Positions 7,552 to 16,851 are shown, counted from the first letter of the stretch. The stretch: DNA of 64,000 nt from Wolbachia endosymbiont of Ctenocephalides felis wCfeF (GCA_028571325.1 CP116767.1:277150-341149), one strand, 5' to 3'. Made by a program: numbers and translations. Notes: generated by a model not told the origin, from the letters alone.

Positions 7552-9819
7552 ATGTTTGAAATTATAAAAAAATCTATAGACTGGGGTGGTCGTACCTTAT
7601 CCTTAGAAACTGGAAAAATAGCACGTCAAGCTGATGGTTCAGTGGTTGTAAATTATGGGGATACTTCCATTTTAGTAACTGTTGTACGTAAAAAGAAGGA
7701 GGAAAATGTTGATTTCCTGCCTCTAAATGTACAATTTATTGCAAAAAGCTATGCCATGGGCAAGATCCCCGGTGGCTTTTTTAAAAGAGAAGGCAAACCA
7801 TCTGATAGGGAAACTCTAATTTCAAGGGTAATAGATAGGAGCATAAGACCTCTATTCCCAGAAGGTTTTCACAATGAAGTCAGCGTGGTGTGCAATTTAT
7901 TAACTTATGATACGGTCAACCCTCCTGAAGTGCCAGCATTGATTGGTACTGTTGCAGCCCTTGCAATTTCTGGTGTTCCTTTTTACTCTACCATAGCTGG
8001 AGCTTTGGTTGGTTGTGATGAAAATAACAACTATGTACTCAACCCTTCTGTTCAAGAGATGAAAACAAGCAGCTTAGATCTGTTTTTATCTGGTGACGAG
8101 CATTCAATTTTGATGGTTGAATCAGAGGTAAAGGAGATTTCTGAAGAAAATGTTCTAAGCGCAATAAAATTTGGTCATGAACACCTTCAACCCGTCATTA
8201 AGCTTATAAAAGAGTTTGCTGGCACAATTGGCAAGAAACCTGAGAGCTTTGCTCCTATTGATATGTCAGACATAATGCAGGATCTTGAAAAGTACAGTAA
8301 AGATTTTGAAAATGCGTACTCACAAACAGTAAAACAGCAGCGAGCTCAAACTTTAGAAGCGCTCAGAGGTGATATATTAAACACTCTTAAGGAAGCTGGA
8401 AAAGATGAGAAATTAATTACATATGCAATAAAAAGCTTTGAAAGATCCTTAGTGCGCGAGATAATTAAAAAGAAAGGTATGAGGATAGACGGCCGTAAGC
8501 ACGATGAAATACGTCAGATAGAGGTTGAAGTTGACATTTTATCTAGAACCCATGGTTCTGCACTATTTACAAGGGGCAGTACTCAGGCACTGGTTGTTAC
8601 TGCTCTTGGTACTACTCAAGACGAGCAAATTGTAGATGACATTGAAGGCGACAGACGTGAGCATTTCATGTTGCATTACAATTTTCCTTCATTTGCTGTT
8701 GGAGAAGCTTCTGCTATACGTGCACCAGGAAGAAGAGAAATAGGTCATGGTAAACTTGCTTGGAAAGCAATTCATCCTGTTTTACCCGATAAATCTGAAT
8801 TTCCTTACACAATAAGAGTAGTATCCGAAATTATGGAATCAGATGGTTCTTCTTCTATGGCAACAGTTTGCGGAACTTCCCTTGCCTTAATGGATACAGG
8901 CGTGCCGATAAGGGCTCCCGTTGCTGGAATTGCTATGGGCCTCATCAAAGATAAAGATGAGTATACAATACTTTCCGATATCCTGGGTGATGAAGATTAT
9001 CTTGGCGATATGGACTTCAAAGTAGCAGGAACTAGTGAAGGAATTACAGCACTGCAAATGGATATGAAAATTTCTGGTATAAGTTTTGAAATTGTTGAAA
9101 AATCTTTAGAACAAGCAAAAGCTGGAAGGTTGCATATCTTAGAAAAAATGAATGCGGTGATTTCAGAACATAGCGATGACGTGAAAAGTCATGCACCAAG
9201 AATGGTATCATTTTACATAGATAAAGATAAAATTTCTGCAGCTATTGGTGCTAAAGGAAAAAATATACGCAGTGTGTGTGAAAGAAGTAATGCAAAAATT
9301 GAGATAGGGGATGACGGCAAAGTTTCTGTGTTTGCCATGAGTAGCACTGAAGCTGAAATTGCAAAAAATATGTTGATTGATTCAATAACAGAACTAGAGC
9401 AAGGTGCAATAGTTGATGCCAAAGTTATCAAAATAGATAAGTCTATTGTAGAGCTTGAACTTCTCAATGGAAGAAAAGGAAAAATGCACATAAGTGAAGT
9501 GGCTAATCAGCATATAGAGTCTATTGAGGATATCCTTAAACAGGGCGATATTTTCAAAGCGCTGGTAATTGATTTTGAAAAAGGTGGATGCCCAAAATTG
9601 TCAAGGCGTCGCGTTGATCAAGAAACAGGCGAATTTTTTGAAGGCGAGCTCTATAATGAAGAAAAGAAAGATGGTTCAAGTGATAGGGATTATTATAGTA
9701 GTTCATTCAATAGAAAACCTGGGCATCGTAAGAGACCTACTCGCCCTCGTTCTGGCTTCAGTAACAAGAGTAACAGACCACAATTTGGTAGTGATGATTC
9801 ATCATCGAGCTTTTATTGA
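7552..9819 (+). CDS. pnp: Polyribonucleotide nucleotidyltransferase (PNPase)
   Basis: Trimeric 3'-5' phosphorolytic exoribonuclease of RNA turnover. The 755 residues show, in order, RNase PH domain 1, the helical linker, RNase PH domain 2 (the DGSSSMATVCGTSLALMD block with phosphate-binding SSS), a KH domain (about 553-615, IGAKGKNIRSV) and an S1 domain (about 620-690). The last 45 residues are Arg/Ser-rich (RKPGHRKRPTRPRSG), probably an RNA-contacting tail. Third gene of the truB-rpsO-pnp cluster. Confidence 0.98.
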   Translation: MFEIIKKSIDWGGRTLSLETGKIARQADGSVVVNYGDTSILVTVVRKKKEENVDFLPLNVQFIAKSYAMGKIPGGFFKREGKPSDRETLISRVIDRSIRPLFPEGFHNEVSVVCNLLTYDTVNPPEVPALIGTVAALAISGVPFYSTIAGALVGCDENNNYVLNPSVQEMKTSSLDLFLSGDEHSILMVESEVKEISEENVLSAIKFGHEHLQPVIKLIKEFAGTIGKKPESFAPIDMSDIMQDLEKYSKDFENAYSQTVKQQRAQTLEALRGDILNTLKEAGKDEKLITYAIKSFERSLVREIIKKKGMRIDGRKHDEIRQIEVEVDILSRTHGSALFTRGSTQALVVTALGTTQDEQIVDDIEGDRREHFMLHYNFPSFAVGEASAIRAPGRREIGHGKLAWKAIHPVLPDKSEFPYTIRVVSEIMESDGSSSMATVCGTSLALMDTGVPIRAPVAGIAMGLIKDKDEYTILSDILGDEDYLGDMDFKVAGTSEGITALQMDMKISGISFEIVEKSLEQAKAGRLHILEKMNAVISEHSDDVKSHAPRMVSFYIDKDKISAAIGAKGKNIRSVCERSNAKIEIGDDGKVSVFAMSSTEAEIAKNMLIDSITELEQGAIVDAKVIKIDKSIVELELLNGRKGKMHISEVANQHIESIEDILKQGDIFKALVIDFEKGGCPKLSRRRVDQETGEFFEGELYNEEKKDGSSDRDYYSSSFNRKPGHRKRPTRPRSGFSNKSNRPQFGSDDSSSSFY

Positions 9820-9836
9820 GCTTGTATTACCTCCTT

Positions 9837-9862
9837 CATCCTAGTACCCAGGTACTAGGATG
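9837..9862. terminator. Hairpin after pnp from a short palindromic element
   Basis: CATCCTAGTACC and GGTACTAGGATG pair perfectly (12 bp, 2-base loop) 17 bp after the pnp stop. The sequence is a minimal Wolbachia palindromic element. It lacks a U-run on either strand, so its use as a terminator between pnp and the convergent rpe is inferred. Confidence 0.5.
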
Positions 9863-9905
9863 ATATCGGTTGTTGATTTGTCTCTCAACTAGAGGTTCAG
9901 GCAAG

Positions 9906-10586
9906 CTATAGCAACGGGTTTTTGAGATCGTTCACAGCTTTCTTCATATTTGCAGCTCTAAATATTGCTGACCCAGCGACCAAGGTATCTGCACCTGCTT
10001 TTATTATATCGGCTGCGTTTAGGGTGCTCACTCCACCATCCACTGAAATTTGCGTTTTAAGGTTACGCTCTTGTATCATTTTCTTCACAACAGATATCTT
10101 GTGTAGCTGCGAATGGATAAACTTCTGTCCCCCAAATCCAGGGTTGACTGTCATAATCAGCACAATATCTAATTCATGTATTATATACTCAAGCACACTC
10201 GGAGAAGTTGAAGGAACGATCGAAACTCCAACTTGAATTGTTTTTTTTGTATCGTTTACGTTTTTGTATGACTTTATCTTCTTAGCCAGTCTCTCAAGGT
10301 GTACCTCTGCTTCTGCGTGTATAGTAATAATATCAGCGCCAGCATTTATAAAGCTTTCAATATGGTCACCAGGAGATTTAATCATTAAGTGTACATCAAA
10401 AGGAAGATTGCTATATTTACGTATTGCAGAAACAACACCCGGACCAATTGTAATATTCGGAACGAAGTTTCCATCCATAACGTCTATGTGTATATAATCT
10501 ACACCTAAATCGCTAATTTTTCTTACTTCTTCCCCTAATTTTGCAAAGTCTGCTGAAAGTATAGAAGGTGCAATTTTAATACCCAT
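9906..10586 (-). CDS. rpe: Ribulose-phosphate 3-epimerase
   Basis: Interconverts ribulose-5-P and xylulose-5-P in the non-oxidative pentose phosphate pathway. The 226-residue TIM barrel shows APSILSADF at the N-terminus, metal ligands in HIDVMDG and DVHLMI, the MTVNPGFGGQKF loop and VDGGVS near the C-terminus. Length and order fit the family. Converges on pnp. Confidence 0.97.
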   Translation of the reverse strand: MGIKIAPSILSADFAKLGEEVRKISDLGVDYIHIDVMDGNFVPNITIGPGVVSAIRKYSNLPFDVHLMIKSPGDHIESFINAGADIITIHAEAEVHLERLAKKIKSYKNVNDTKKTIQVGVSIVPSTSPSVLEYIIHELDIVLIMTVNPGFGGQKFIHSQLHKISVVKKMIQERNLKTQISVDGGVSTLNAADIIKAGADTLVAGSAIFRAANMKKAVNDLKNPLL

Positions 10587-10730
10587 GGGCTGTCTTCTTA
10601 TTAAAAAACAAAAATAACTTATTTTTTAAATTCTGTCACCTTGACCATAAAACACAGAAAAAGTTGCATCCATGCTGGAATGATAAGGTCTGTAAGAATT
10701 ACTATAAACATCGTATTTACATGAAATACC

Positions 10731-10759
10731 TTGACTTCATGCGCGTTAAGAAGCATTTT
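10731..10759 (+). promoter_or_regulatory. Possible promoter of tRNA-Arg
   Basis: TTGACT at 10731-10736 and a weak -10 (CATTTT, 10754-10759) are 17 bp apart, ending 10 bp before the tRNA. The -35 is good, the -10 poor, and a TATATA follows at 10759-10764. Confidence 0.35.
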
Positions 10760-10769
10760 ATATACGTTG

Positions 10770-10846
10770 GTGCCCGTAGCTCAGCTGGATAGAGCAACAG
10801 CCTTCTAAGCTGTGGGTCGTAGGTTCGAATCCTACCGGGCACACCA
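10770..10846 (+). tRNA. tRNA-Arg (anticodon TCT)
   Basis: The acceptor stem GTGCCCG pairs with CGGGCAC. The D arm is GCTC/GAGC, the anticodon stem ACAGC/GCTGT with loop CTTCTAA puts TCT at 10804-10806, and the T arm is GTAGG/CCTAC with TTCGAAT. The discriminator is A and CCA is encoded (10844-10846). Reads AGA codons. Confidence 0.97.
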
Positions 10847-11177
10847 CACATGTGTTTTTACTTTGTCATGTAACTTCCAAACGTTTCTCCTGAAAATTTC
10901 TTACCATAAATTGGGTATGTATCTGTTCAGCGGAATGGTAAAATGAGATAGACAAGATGCTCTAAAAAAAGTAATCATATAGTAAAAGTGAGTTTACAAC
11001 AAATGGTGTCATTCCAGCGCGTGACGCTGGAATCTGGAAATTTTATTAGGTTAGTGAGCATAAAAGTTATGTTAAGACGCACCATTTTTATGGAAAACTG
11101 GATCCCAGCAACGAACAGACAAAGTCTGTTAAACCCTGAAAGAAACTCCACTACTTCTGTTTTTAGCAGTCTTGAAG
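10847..11177. repeat. Gene-free stretch with palindromic elements left of IS110
   Basis: No gene. Copies of the palindromic element lie at about 11005-11035 (GTCATTCCAGCGCGTGACGC) and 11098-11112 (ACTGGATCCCAGCAACG), in the usual inverted arrangement. It gives no N-terminal terminase sequence, so the phage gene to the right is not continued here. Confidence 0.6.
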
Positions 11178-11186
11178 TATAATTTT

Positions 11187-11351
11187 GTGGAAGCGCTTTT
11201 GCAGTTATAACCGACCAGCACAATGGTGCCTTAAGTGCCCGTATACAAGCATGGTTTTGGAAGGAACGGTTAAACCATTGATGGAGTCCTTGTAGACTAC
11301 CTCGTTTAGAAGATTGTATAATCTAACCGCTCCAAGCTAAAGTGCTTCTAC
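11187..11351 (+). ncRNA. Candidate IS110 bridge RNA
   Basis: An outer stem joins GTGGAAGCGCTTT (11187-11199) to AAAGTGCTTCTAC (11339-11351): 13 pairs including two G-U wobbles, hence selected as RNA. Nested inside, GGAACGGTTA (11263-11272) pairs with TAACCGCTCC (11324-11333), 9 of 10. A TATAAT box lies at 11178-11183 with the start expected near 11190. Position (between element end and transposase ATG) and size (about 165 nt) match the bridge RNAs of IS110-group elements such as IS621, which pair with donor and target DNA. Which loops bind which DNA is not resolved. Confidence 0.6.
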
Positions 11352-11379
11352 ATTATAAATTATATAGGGGGAACTTGAT

Positions 11380-12726
11380 ATGGCAAAAATAAAAAGTGAA
11401 TTAGAAGTAATGAATCCTGATGCAGCGGGAATAGATGTCGGTTCATCTGTACATTATGTATGTGTACCAGAAGGAAAAGATGAACAACGCATTCAGAAAT
11501 TTGGCTGCTTCACTAAAGACCTTCATAATTTAGCACGATGGTTGAAAAAGTGTAAAGTTACAACTGTAGCTATGGAATCAACAGGAGTGTATTGGATAGC
11601 ATTATTTCAAATACTTGAGTCATATGAACTTGAGGTAAAGTTGGTAAATGCAAGGCATGTAAAGAATGTACCTGGTAGGAAGTCTGACGTTCAAGATTGT
11701 CAATGGCTCCAACAGTTGCACAGCTATGGATTGCTTCATGGATCATTTAGGCCGGATAATCAGATGTGTGTATTGCGTAGTTACGTGTGGCAACGTAAAA
11801 ATCTTACTGAAAGTGCATCTACACATGTTCTGCGTATGCAAAAGGCGTTAATTCAAATGAATGTTCAACTGCATAAAGTCATAAGAGATATTACTGGGGT
11901 AACTGGTATGAAAATTATCAAGGCTATAATTGAAGGCGAAAGAGATCCTGAAAAATTGGCCGAATTCAGGGATGCGCGAATAAAAAATGATCAGTCTACT
12001 ATAGCAAAAGCGTTAGCTGGTGACTACAGAGAGGAACACTTATTCACGCTAAAGCAAGAATTTGAACTATATAATATTTATCAAGAAAAAATAGCAGAAT
12101 GTGATAGAAATATTGAGGCCTATTACAAAACGTTTGAAACAAAATCTGGCGAAAGTAAACAGCCGAGTAAGGAAAAGAATAAGAATAGCAAAAGTAAGCC
12201 AAACTTTGCTTTGCATGAGGAACTGCACCGAATAACTGGTATGGATTTCACTAAAGTTCCAGGACTTGATGTAGTAACCATACAAACAATAATTTCAGAA
12301 ACAGGTATAAACCCAAATAGATGGCGGACAGAAAAACACTTTTCATCGTGGTTAGGACTCAGCCCTGCTAATAAAATCACAGGGGAAAAAGTGTTTAGTA
12401 CAAGAACGCGTAAAGTCATTAATCGTGCTGCGAATGCGTTTCGAATGGCTGCTCACTGTGTGTCAAGAAGCAACAGTGGAATAGGTGCATATTGTAGAAG
12501 ATTAAAGAAACGGCTAGGGGCACCAAAAGCGATTACTGCTACGGCAAGGAAATTGGCATGTATCTTCTACAGTATGTTAAAGTATGGACAAGAGTATGTT
12601 GAGAGAGGGATTGACTACTATGAGAAACTGTATAAGGAGAGAGTATTGAAGAATTTAAGCAAAAAGGCCAGTGAACTTGGTTATACTTTAATAAAAAAAC
12701 AGGAACTAATAGAGGGAGTTTGTTAG
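11380..12726 (+). CDS. IS110-family transposase (DEDD recombinase)
   Basis: A 448-residue protein with the RuvC-like DEDD N-terminal domain: D19 (GIDVG), E66 (AMESTGVYW), and D103/D106 (KSDVQDCQWLQQL). The C-terminal transposase-20 domain (about 290-400) carries VPGLDVVTIQTIISETG and the FSSWLGLSPANKITG block. GGGGG lies 7 bases before the ATG. A Lys/Ser-rich linker (about 255-273) joins the domains. No frameshift or missing acidic residue is visible, so the enzyme may be active. Confidence 0.92.
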   Translation: MAKIKSELEVMNPDAAGIDVGSSVHYVCVPEGKDEQRIQKFGCFTKDLHNLARWLKKCKVTTVAMESTGVYWIALFQILESYELEVKLVNARHVKNVPGRKSDVQDCQWLQQLHSYGLLHGSFRPDNQMCVLRSYVWQRKNLTESASTHVLRMQKALIQMNVQLHKVIRDITGVTGMKIIKAIIEGERDPEKLAEFRDARIKNDQSTIAKALAGDYREEHLFTLKQEFELYNIYQEKIAECDRNIEAYYKTFETKSGESKQPSKEKNKNSKSKPNFALHEELHRITGMDFTKVPGLDVVTIQTIISETGINPNRWRTEKHFSSWLGLSPANKITGEKVFSTRTRKVINRAANAFRMAAHCVSRSNSGIGAYCRRLKKRLGAPKAITATARKLACIFYSMLKYGQEYVERGIDYYEKLYKERVLKNLSKKASELGYTLIKKQELIEGVC

Positions 12727-12736
12727 AAGGTGTATA

Positions 12737-13912
12737 ATGCAGTCCATTTGGTATAGAGAGCTGTTTCCAGAGGTAGAGCTATCCACAGAACAAAACACTA
12801 AATACAAATTTCAAACAGTGCAGAGAGGATACAGAATCGCAACGTCCGTTGGAGGAACATTGACCGGCGAAGGTGGTGATTTCATCATCGTGGACGATCC
12901 ACTAAGCTCCACTCAAGCTTTGAGCGAAACACTTAGAAAGCGTGCTACAAACTGGTTCGACCAGACTTTAGTAAGCAGGCTTAACGATAGAAAAAAAGGA
13001 GTAATTGTTCTTGTGATGCACAGATTGCATCAGGGAGACTTAACCGAACACCTTCTCTCCAAACCAAAAAACATATGGCATCATATTTGTTTGCCAATAA
13101 TGTCTGAAAATAAAGAGACTATCTACTCAATTAAAAAGCCAGCGCACCCTGTTCCTGTCATTCAAGTAACTAAAAATGGGCACACCAGCAATGAAAGCTG
13201 GATCCCAGCATCATGCGCTGCACCCGCAGTGATATTATACTCAAGAGAAAAAGGTCAGTTGTTATATCCTTTTTATGGAGGGAAAGAAGAAGTTGAGATG
13301 ATAAAGGCTGAACTTGGGAGCTATGCTTTTGCTGCGCAATATCAACAAAACCCTCTGCCGCTTTCAAGTGGTATAATCAAACTAGAGTGGTTGAAGCGCT
13401 ATAGAAATTTTCCTGATGATCTCTCGCATGTAACCCAAAGTTGGGATACTGCGGTTTCAACAAGCAACGCTAGCAACTTCAGCGTCTGCACCACTTGGGC
13501 AAAAGCGGGCAATAAGTTTTATTTACTCGATGTATATCGTGCAAAACTCGAGTACCCAAAACTCAAAGAGCAAGTTCTGTCACTGGCTGCAAGATGGACA
13601 CCACACGCAATTTTGATCGAAGCCAAAACAAGCGGTCAGCAATTGGTGCAAGAGCTAAAAGCAAGCAGTGATTTACCCGTTATTGAAATAGTACCACATG
13701 ATGACAAACTCGCTCGATTCCATCAGATTGTTCCCATTATAGAGTCTGGAAAAGTTTTTCTGCCACACCAGGCGATATGGCTCAATGACTTTGAGTATGA
13801 AATTTTAATGTTCCCAGAAGCACATCACAATGACCAAGTCGACAGCACCGTGCAATATCTGCAGTGGATGAGAGAAAGTACCTCCAGGGTCACAGCTATA
13901 CGCACACTGTGA
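12737..13912 (+). pseudogene. Phage/GTA-type terminase large subunit, 5'-truncated
   Basis: Encodes 391 residues starting inside the ATPase domain: Walker B FIIVDDPLS (about 49-57), the SRLNDRKKGVIVLVMHRLH coupling segment, and the C-terminal RNase H-like nuclease (SWDTAVS..., LIEAKTSG, HHNDQVDS with its acidic metal ligands). The Walker A part is missing because the IS110 element ends directly upstream; the ATG at 12737 is probably fortuitous. Residues 138-163 (PVIQVTKNGH...SWIPAS) are an in-frame palindromic repeat. It resembles large terminases of the TIGR01630 type. No other phage structural gene is adjacent, so it is a prophage or gene-transfer-agent relic. Confidence 0.82.
13150..13215. 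repeat. Palindromic element inserted in frame in the terminase fragment
   Basis: GTTCCTGTCATTCAAGTAAC...GCTGGATCCCAGCATC encodes PVIQVTKNGH...SWIPAS in the terminase frame. It carries the same translated signature as the insertions in murC, mnmG and folC. Confidence 0.75.
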
Positions 13913-14131
13913 TTTGAGTCTGACAGAAGACACCGTCATCCCGCAGCGACTCTGGGTATTTTGCTATGCTCATCTGCGTTTCTCCTAAAACCATAATGCA
14001 AGAGGTCTTTTGACTGAGATGCCCAGTTTAAAGCTTAGGGACATAGATAAACCTTACTTATTTTACTATCACTGTTTACTTCTTGTAAAAAACATGTTAC
14101 TAGTAGATTGGTAGAATTTTTGGTAGATAAC

Positions 14132-14144
14132 GGAGGAAGTTTTG
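14132..14144 (+). promoter_or_regulatory. Ribosome-binding site fixing a TTG start for rpmF
   Basis: GGAGG (14132-14136) is 5 bases before TTG (14142). No ATG is available, and L32 proteins begin with exactly the residues that follow (AVPKRKKS), so the TTG start is secure. The 229-bp gap before it (13913-14141) holds a palindromic-element fragment at about 13935-13950 and no gene. Confidence 0.8.
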
Positions 14145-14324
14145 GCAGTTCCAAAAAGAAAAAAGTCAAAGTCAAGGCGTGATATGCATCGTTCTCATCA
14201 TGCTGTTCAGCCTAAGAACATTGTGGTATGCACAACAACTGGGGAATTTATGTTACCTCACAATACAGCAGTTGATGGCAGTTACAAAGGAAAACGGGTT
14301 TTCATCAAACAACAGGCAGAATAA
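14142..14324 (+). CDS. rpmF: 50S ribosomal protein L32
   Basis: A 60-residue L32 with the family N-terminus AVPKRKKSKSRRDMHRSHHA. It uses a TTG start. Lacking the Cys pairs of some L32 proteins, it is the zinc-free type except for one Cys. It is the first gene of rpmF-plsX-fabH, the common bacterial coupling of ribosome and fatty-acid genes; plsX begins 10 bp after its stop. Confidence 0.95.
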   Translation: MAVPKRKKSKSRRDMHRSHHAVQPKNIVVCTTTGEFMLPHNTAVDGSYKGKRVFIKQQAE

Positions 14325-14334
14325 CTATCATGAT

Positions 14335-15372
14335 ATGTTGCCCACAGTCAACAATAACATAGTCATTGCACTTGACGCTATGGGAGGTGATTTTGCACCT
14401 CTCTCAGTGATTCAAGGTGCTAGTTTTTTTTTAGATAACCTTGCCGACCCAGGTATTAAAGTTTTTTTTCATATTTATGGGGATCAAAAAGAAGTATCTC
14501 CTTTGCTTTCAAAATATAAGAAAGTAAGTAACGACTCTGAGTTTACTCACTGCTCTGATAATGTTCTTGCAAATGATAAGCCATCTTTTGCACTGAGGCA
14601 TCGTAAAGACTCAAGTATGAAAGCGGCTATTGAGGCAGTGAAAGAAGGTAAGGCTTCTGGGATAGTATCCTCAGGCAATACCGGAGCGTTAATGGCAATT
14701 TCCAGATTTGTTTTAGGAACATTGCCAAACATTTATCGTCCCGCTATCGTATCTGTTTGTCCAACTAAGACAAAAAGCTTTGCATTGCTTGACCTTGGTG
14801 CAAATGTTGATTGTAATGCTGACTCATTATTTCAATTTGCATTAATGGGGAGTATATTTGCAAAAATAGCATTAAAAGTTGACAATCCTGAGGTCGCTCT
14901 GCTAAATATTGGTACAGAAGAAGTTAAAGGCAATGACTCAGTACGAGGAGCTTTTGAGTTACTTAAAAATGCTTCAAGTATTAACTTCAAAGGATATATA
15001 GAGGCAAGTGAATTTTTAGAGGGTAATGTAGATGTGATTGTTGCTGATGGTTTTGTTGGCAATGTAATGCTTAAAACGGCTGAGGCAACCGCTAGTACTC
15101 TCATTAATCTAATAAAACAGGGGGTATTCAATTCATGGGTAGCAAAAATGCTTGTTGGCATATTGTTGAAACCCAAGTTAAATAAAGCATTAATGCGTTT
15201 TAATCCTAAAATTAGAAGTGGTGCTATGTTTTTAGGACTAAATGGTATAGTCATTAAGAGTCATGGAAATTCTGATGCTATTTCTTTTGCTCATGCTATA
15301 AAATTTGCAGTAAATGCCATTAGTGAAAATTTAAATCAGAAGATAATTAGTGAGGTAAGTCACGTTGAATAA
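14335..15372 (+). CDS. plsX: Phosphate acyltransferase
   Basis: Makes acyl-phosphate from acyl-ACP for phospholipid synthesis. The 345-residue protein opens with IVIALDAMGGDFAP and has GIVSSGNTGALMAISRFVLG and ADGFVGNVMLKTAEA, all diagnostic. The open frame extends upstream to 14179, but that part overlaps rpmF in another frame, so the ATG at 14335 is chosen. Its last 8 bases overlap fabH. Confidence 0.95.
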   Translation: MLPTVNNNIVIALDAMGGDFAPLSVIQGASFFLDNLADPGIKVFFHIYGDQKEVSPLLSKYKKVSNDSEFTHCSDNVLANDKPSFALRHRKDSSMKAAIEAVKEGKASGIVSSGNTGALMAISRFVLGTLPNIYRPAIVSVCPTKTKSFALLDLGANVDCNADSLFQFALMGSIFAKIALKVDNPEVALLNIGTEEVKGNDSVRGAFELLKNASSINFKGYIEASEFLEGNVDVIVADGFVGNVMLKTAEATASTLINLIKQGVFNSWVAKMLVGILLKPKLNKALMRFNPKIRSGAMFLGLNGIVIKSHGNSDAISFAHAIKFAVNAISENLNQKIISEVSHVE

Positions 15373-16345
15373 AAGTTTGATATTAAGCACTGGATCTTAC
15401 CTGCCAAAAAAAACATTGAGTAATGACGAAATTGCATTAATGGTTGAAACAAGTGATGAATGGATTAGACAGAGAACAGGAATAACTCAAAGGCATATAG
15501 CAGATGAAGGAGAGTTAACGTCAGATCTAGCTGTCAGTGCAGCAAAAAATGCTATAGAAAAAGCTCAAATCTCAGTAGATGAAGTTGGTTTAATCATAGT
15601 GGCAACAACAACACCCGATAAAACCTTTCCTAGCTGCGCAACTATTGTGCAAAGTAAGTTAAAATGTAAAAACGCATTCGCCTTTGATGTGCAAGCAGCA
15701 TGCTCTGGTTTTATATATGCAGTTACAGCTGCTGATTCGCTTATAAAAGCCAACAATAGAATTAAATATGCACTGGTTATAGGTGCAGAAATAATGTCTA
15801 GGATTGTTGATTGGAAAGACAGGTCAACTTGTGTACTCTTTGGTGATGGCGCAGGCGCGGTGGTAATAAAGTCCGCAGCATATTGTGATGAAATAACAGA
15901 GAACTCCACAAGGGGTATAATATCAGCTAACCTATATTCTGATGGCAATGTAGATGTATTGTGTACCAGTGGAGGAATATCTTCAACTGGCGATTCTGGA
16001 AAAATATGCATGAATGGAAGGGAAGTATTTAAACATGCGGTGGATAAGTTAACAGCTTCAATAGAAGAAACACTAAGATGCAATAACTTGAAAATCGCTG
16101 ATATTGATTGGCTGATTCCCCATCAAGCAAACATCCGTATCATTGAAGCTGTAGTAAAGAAATTAGATTTTCCTATGGAAAAAGTAGCTAATACAGTTGG
16201 TCAACACGCAAATACTTCAGCAGCATCGATCCCGCTAGCACTTGATTATGCAATACAAGAGTCAAAAATAAAACCAGGGAGTCTGGGATTACTGGTTGCA
16301 ATAGGTGCAGGCTTGACCTGGGGTTCTGTGTTGCTGCGCTACTGA
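15365..16345 (+). CDS. fabH: 3-oxoacyl-ACP synthase III
   Basis: Condenses acetyl-CoA with malonyl-ACP to start fatty-acid synthesis. The 326-residue protein has the full Cys-His-Asn triad: C113 (QAACSGF), H253 (IPHQANIRI) and N283 (QHANTSAASIP). The start is TTG at 15365, with GAGGTAAG just upstream inside the plsX end, so the two genes are translationally coupled. Confidence 0.96.
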   Translation: MNKSLILSTGSYLPKKTLSNDEIALMVETSDEWIRQRTGITQRHIADEGELTSDLAVSAAKNAIEKAQISVDEVGLIIVATTTPDKTFPSCATIVQSKLKCKNAFAFDVQAACSGFIYAVTAADSLIKANNRIKYALVIGAEIMSRIVDWKDRSTCVLFGDGAGAVVIKSAAYCDEITENSTRGIISANLYSDGNVDVLCTSGGISSTGDSGKICMNGREVFKHAVDKLTASIEETLRCNNLKIADIDWLIPHQANIRIIEAVVKKLDFPMEKVANTVGQHANTSAASIPLALDYAIQESKIKPGSLGLLVAIGAGLTWGSVLLRY

Positions 16346-16360
16346 CAACTTCAGCTATTA

Positions 16361-16729
16361 CTACTTGTTACTTTCAATTTTCTCTATCAATTTCTTGACC
16401 AAACCTCTCAGCTTTTTACTGGACTCATCAAGCTCTTGAATCTGCGAGTTATCCTTTTTCATGAGCTCCTTATAATTACCCCTTATGTAGTCAATCATCT
16501 CCTTCATCTGAGCAATCATCTTGTTAATATCCATACTGCCTAAACTAGGTATCATGTCAGGCATAGCTCCGTCTAACATACCACCAGCCATAAGCTGCTG
16601 AGACATTTGCATGAATGGCTTTAAGGTCTGATTAAGCAATTCAGGATCCTTGGCTAATTTTTCTATTTGCTCTTTGCAAGTATCCATATACTGCTTCATA
16701 AATTCATCGCCTTGCGCTTTATCTGTCAT
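16361..16729 (-). CDS. Hypothetical protein, Met/Lys-rich helical
   Basis: A 122-residue acidic/basic mixed protein predicted to be almost all helix, with 15 or so Met residues (FMQMSQQLMAGGMLDGAMPDMIPS). There is no signal peptide or membrane segment. I do not recognise the family. It converges on fabH (15 bp apart) and has its own spacer of about 120 bp on its 5' side. Confidence 0.7.
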   Translation of the reverse strand: MTDKAQGDEFMKQYMDTCKEQIEKLAKDPELLNQTLKPFMQMSQQLMAGGMLDGAMPDMIPSLGSMDINKMIAQMKEMIDYIRGNYKELMKKDNSQIQELDESSKKLRGLVKKLIEKIESNK

Positions 16730-16851
16730 AATTACACCTACTTAAAATACGTATTTTCTATTATACATCGTTCTCAAATAAAAAACAATACAAAATGCCC
16801 ATCACAGCTACATTAATACTTTGTTAAACAATGAAAAGGCAGCTCTTTTGC

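Larger units (their letters stand above)
11178..12736 (+). mobile_element. IS110-family insertion sequence (intact transposase)
   Basis: It holds a structured 5' leader (11187-11351) and a full-length transposase. The right end lies at or just before 12737, where terminase coding sequence begins abruptly. The left end cannot be fixed because IS110 elements often lack inverted repeats and target duplications; 11178 marks the first base of a TATAAT box that I judge to be inside the element. Confidence 0.75.

Noticed and set aside
10988..11182. 64-codon frame that might supply the missing terminase N-terminus
   Set aside because: Its translation is palindromic-repeat sequence and lacks a Walker A motif.
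14179..14334. N-terminal extension of PlsX
   Set aside because: It overlaps rpmF in another frame; PlsX homologs start near 14335.
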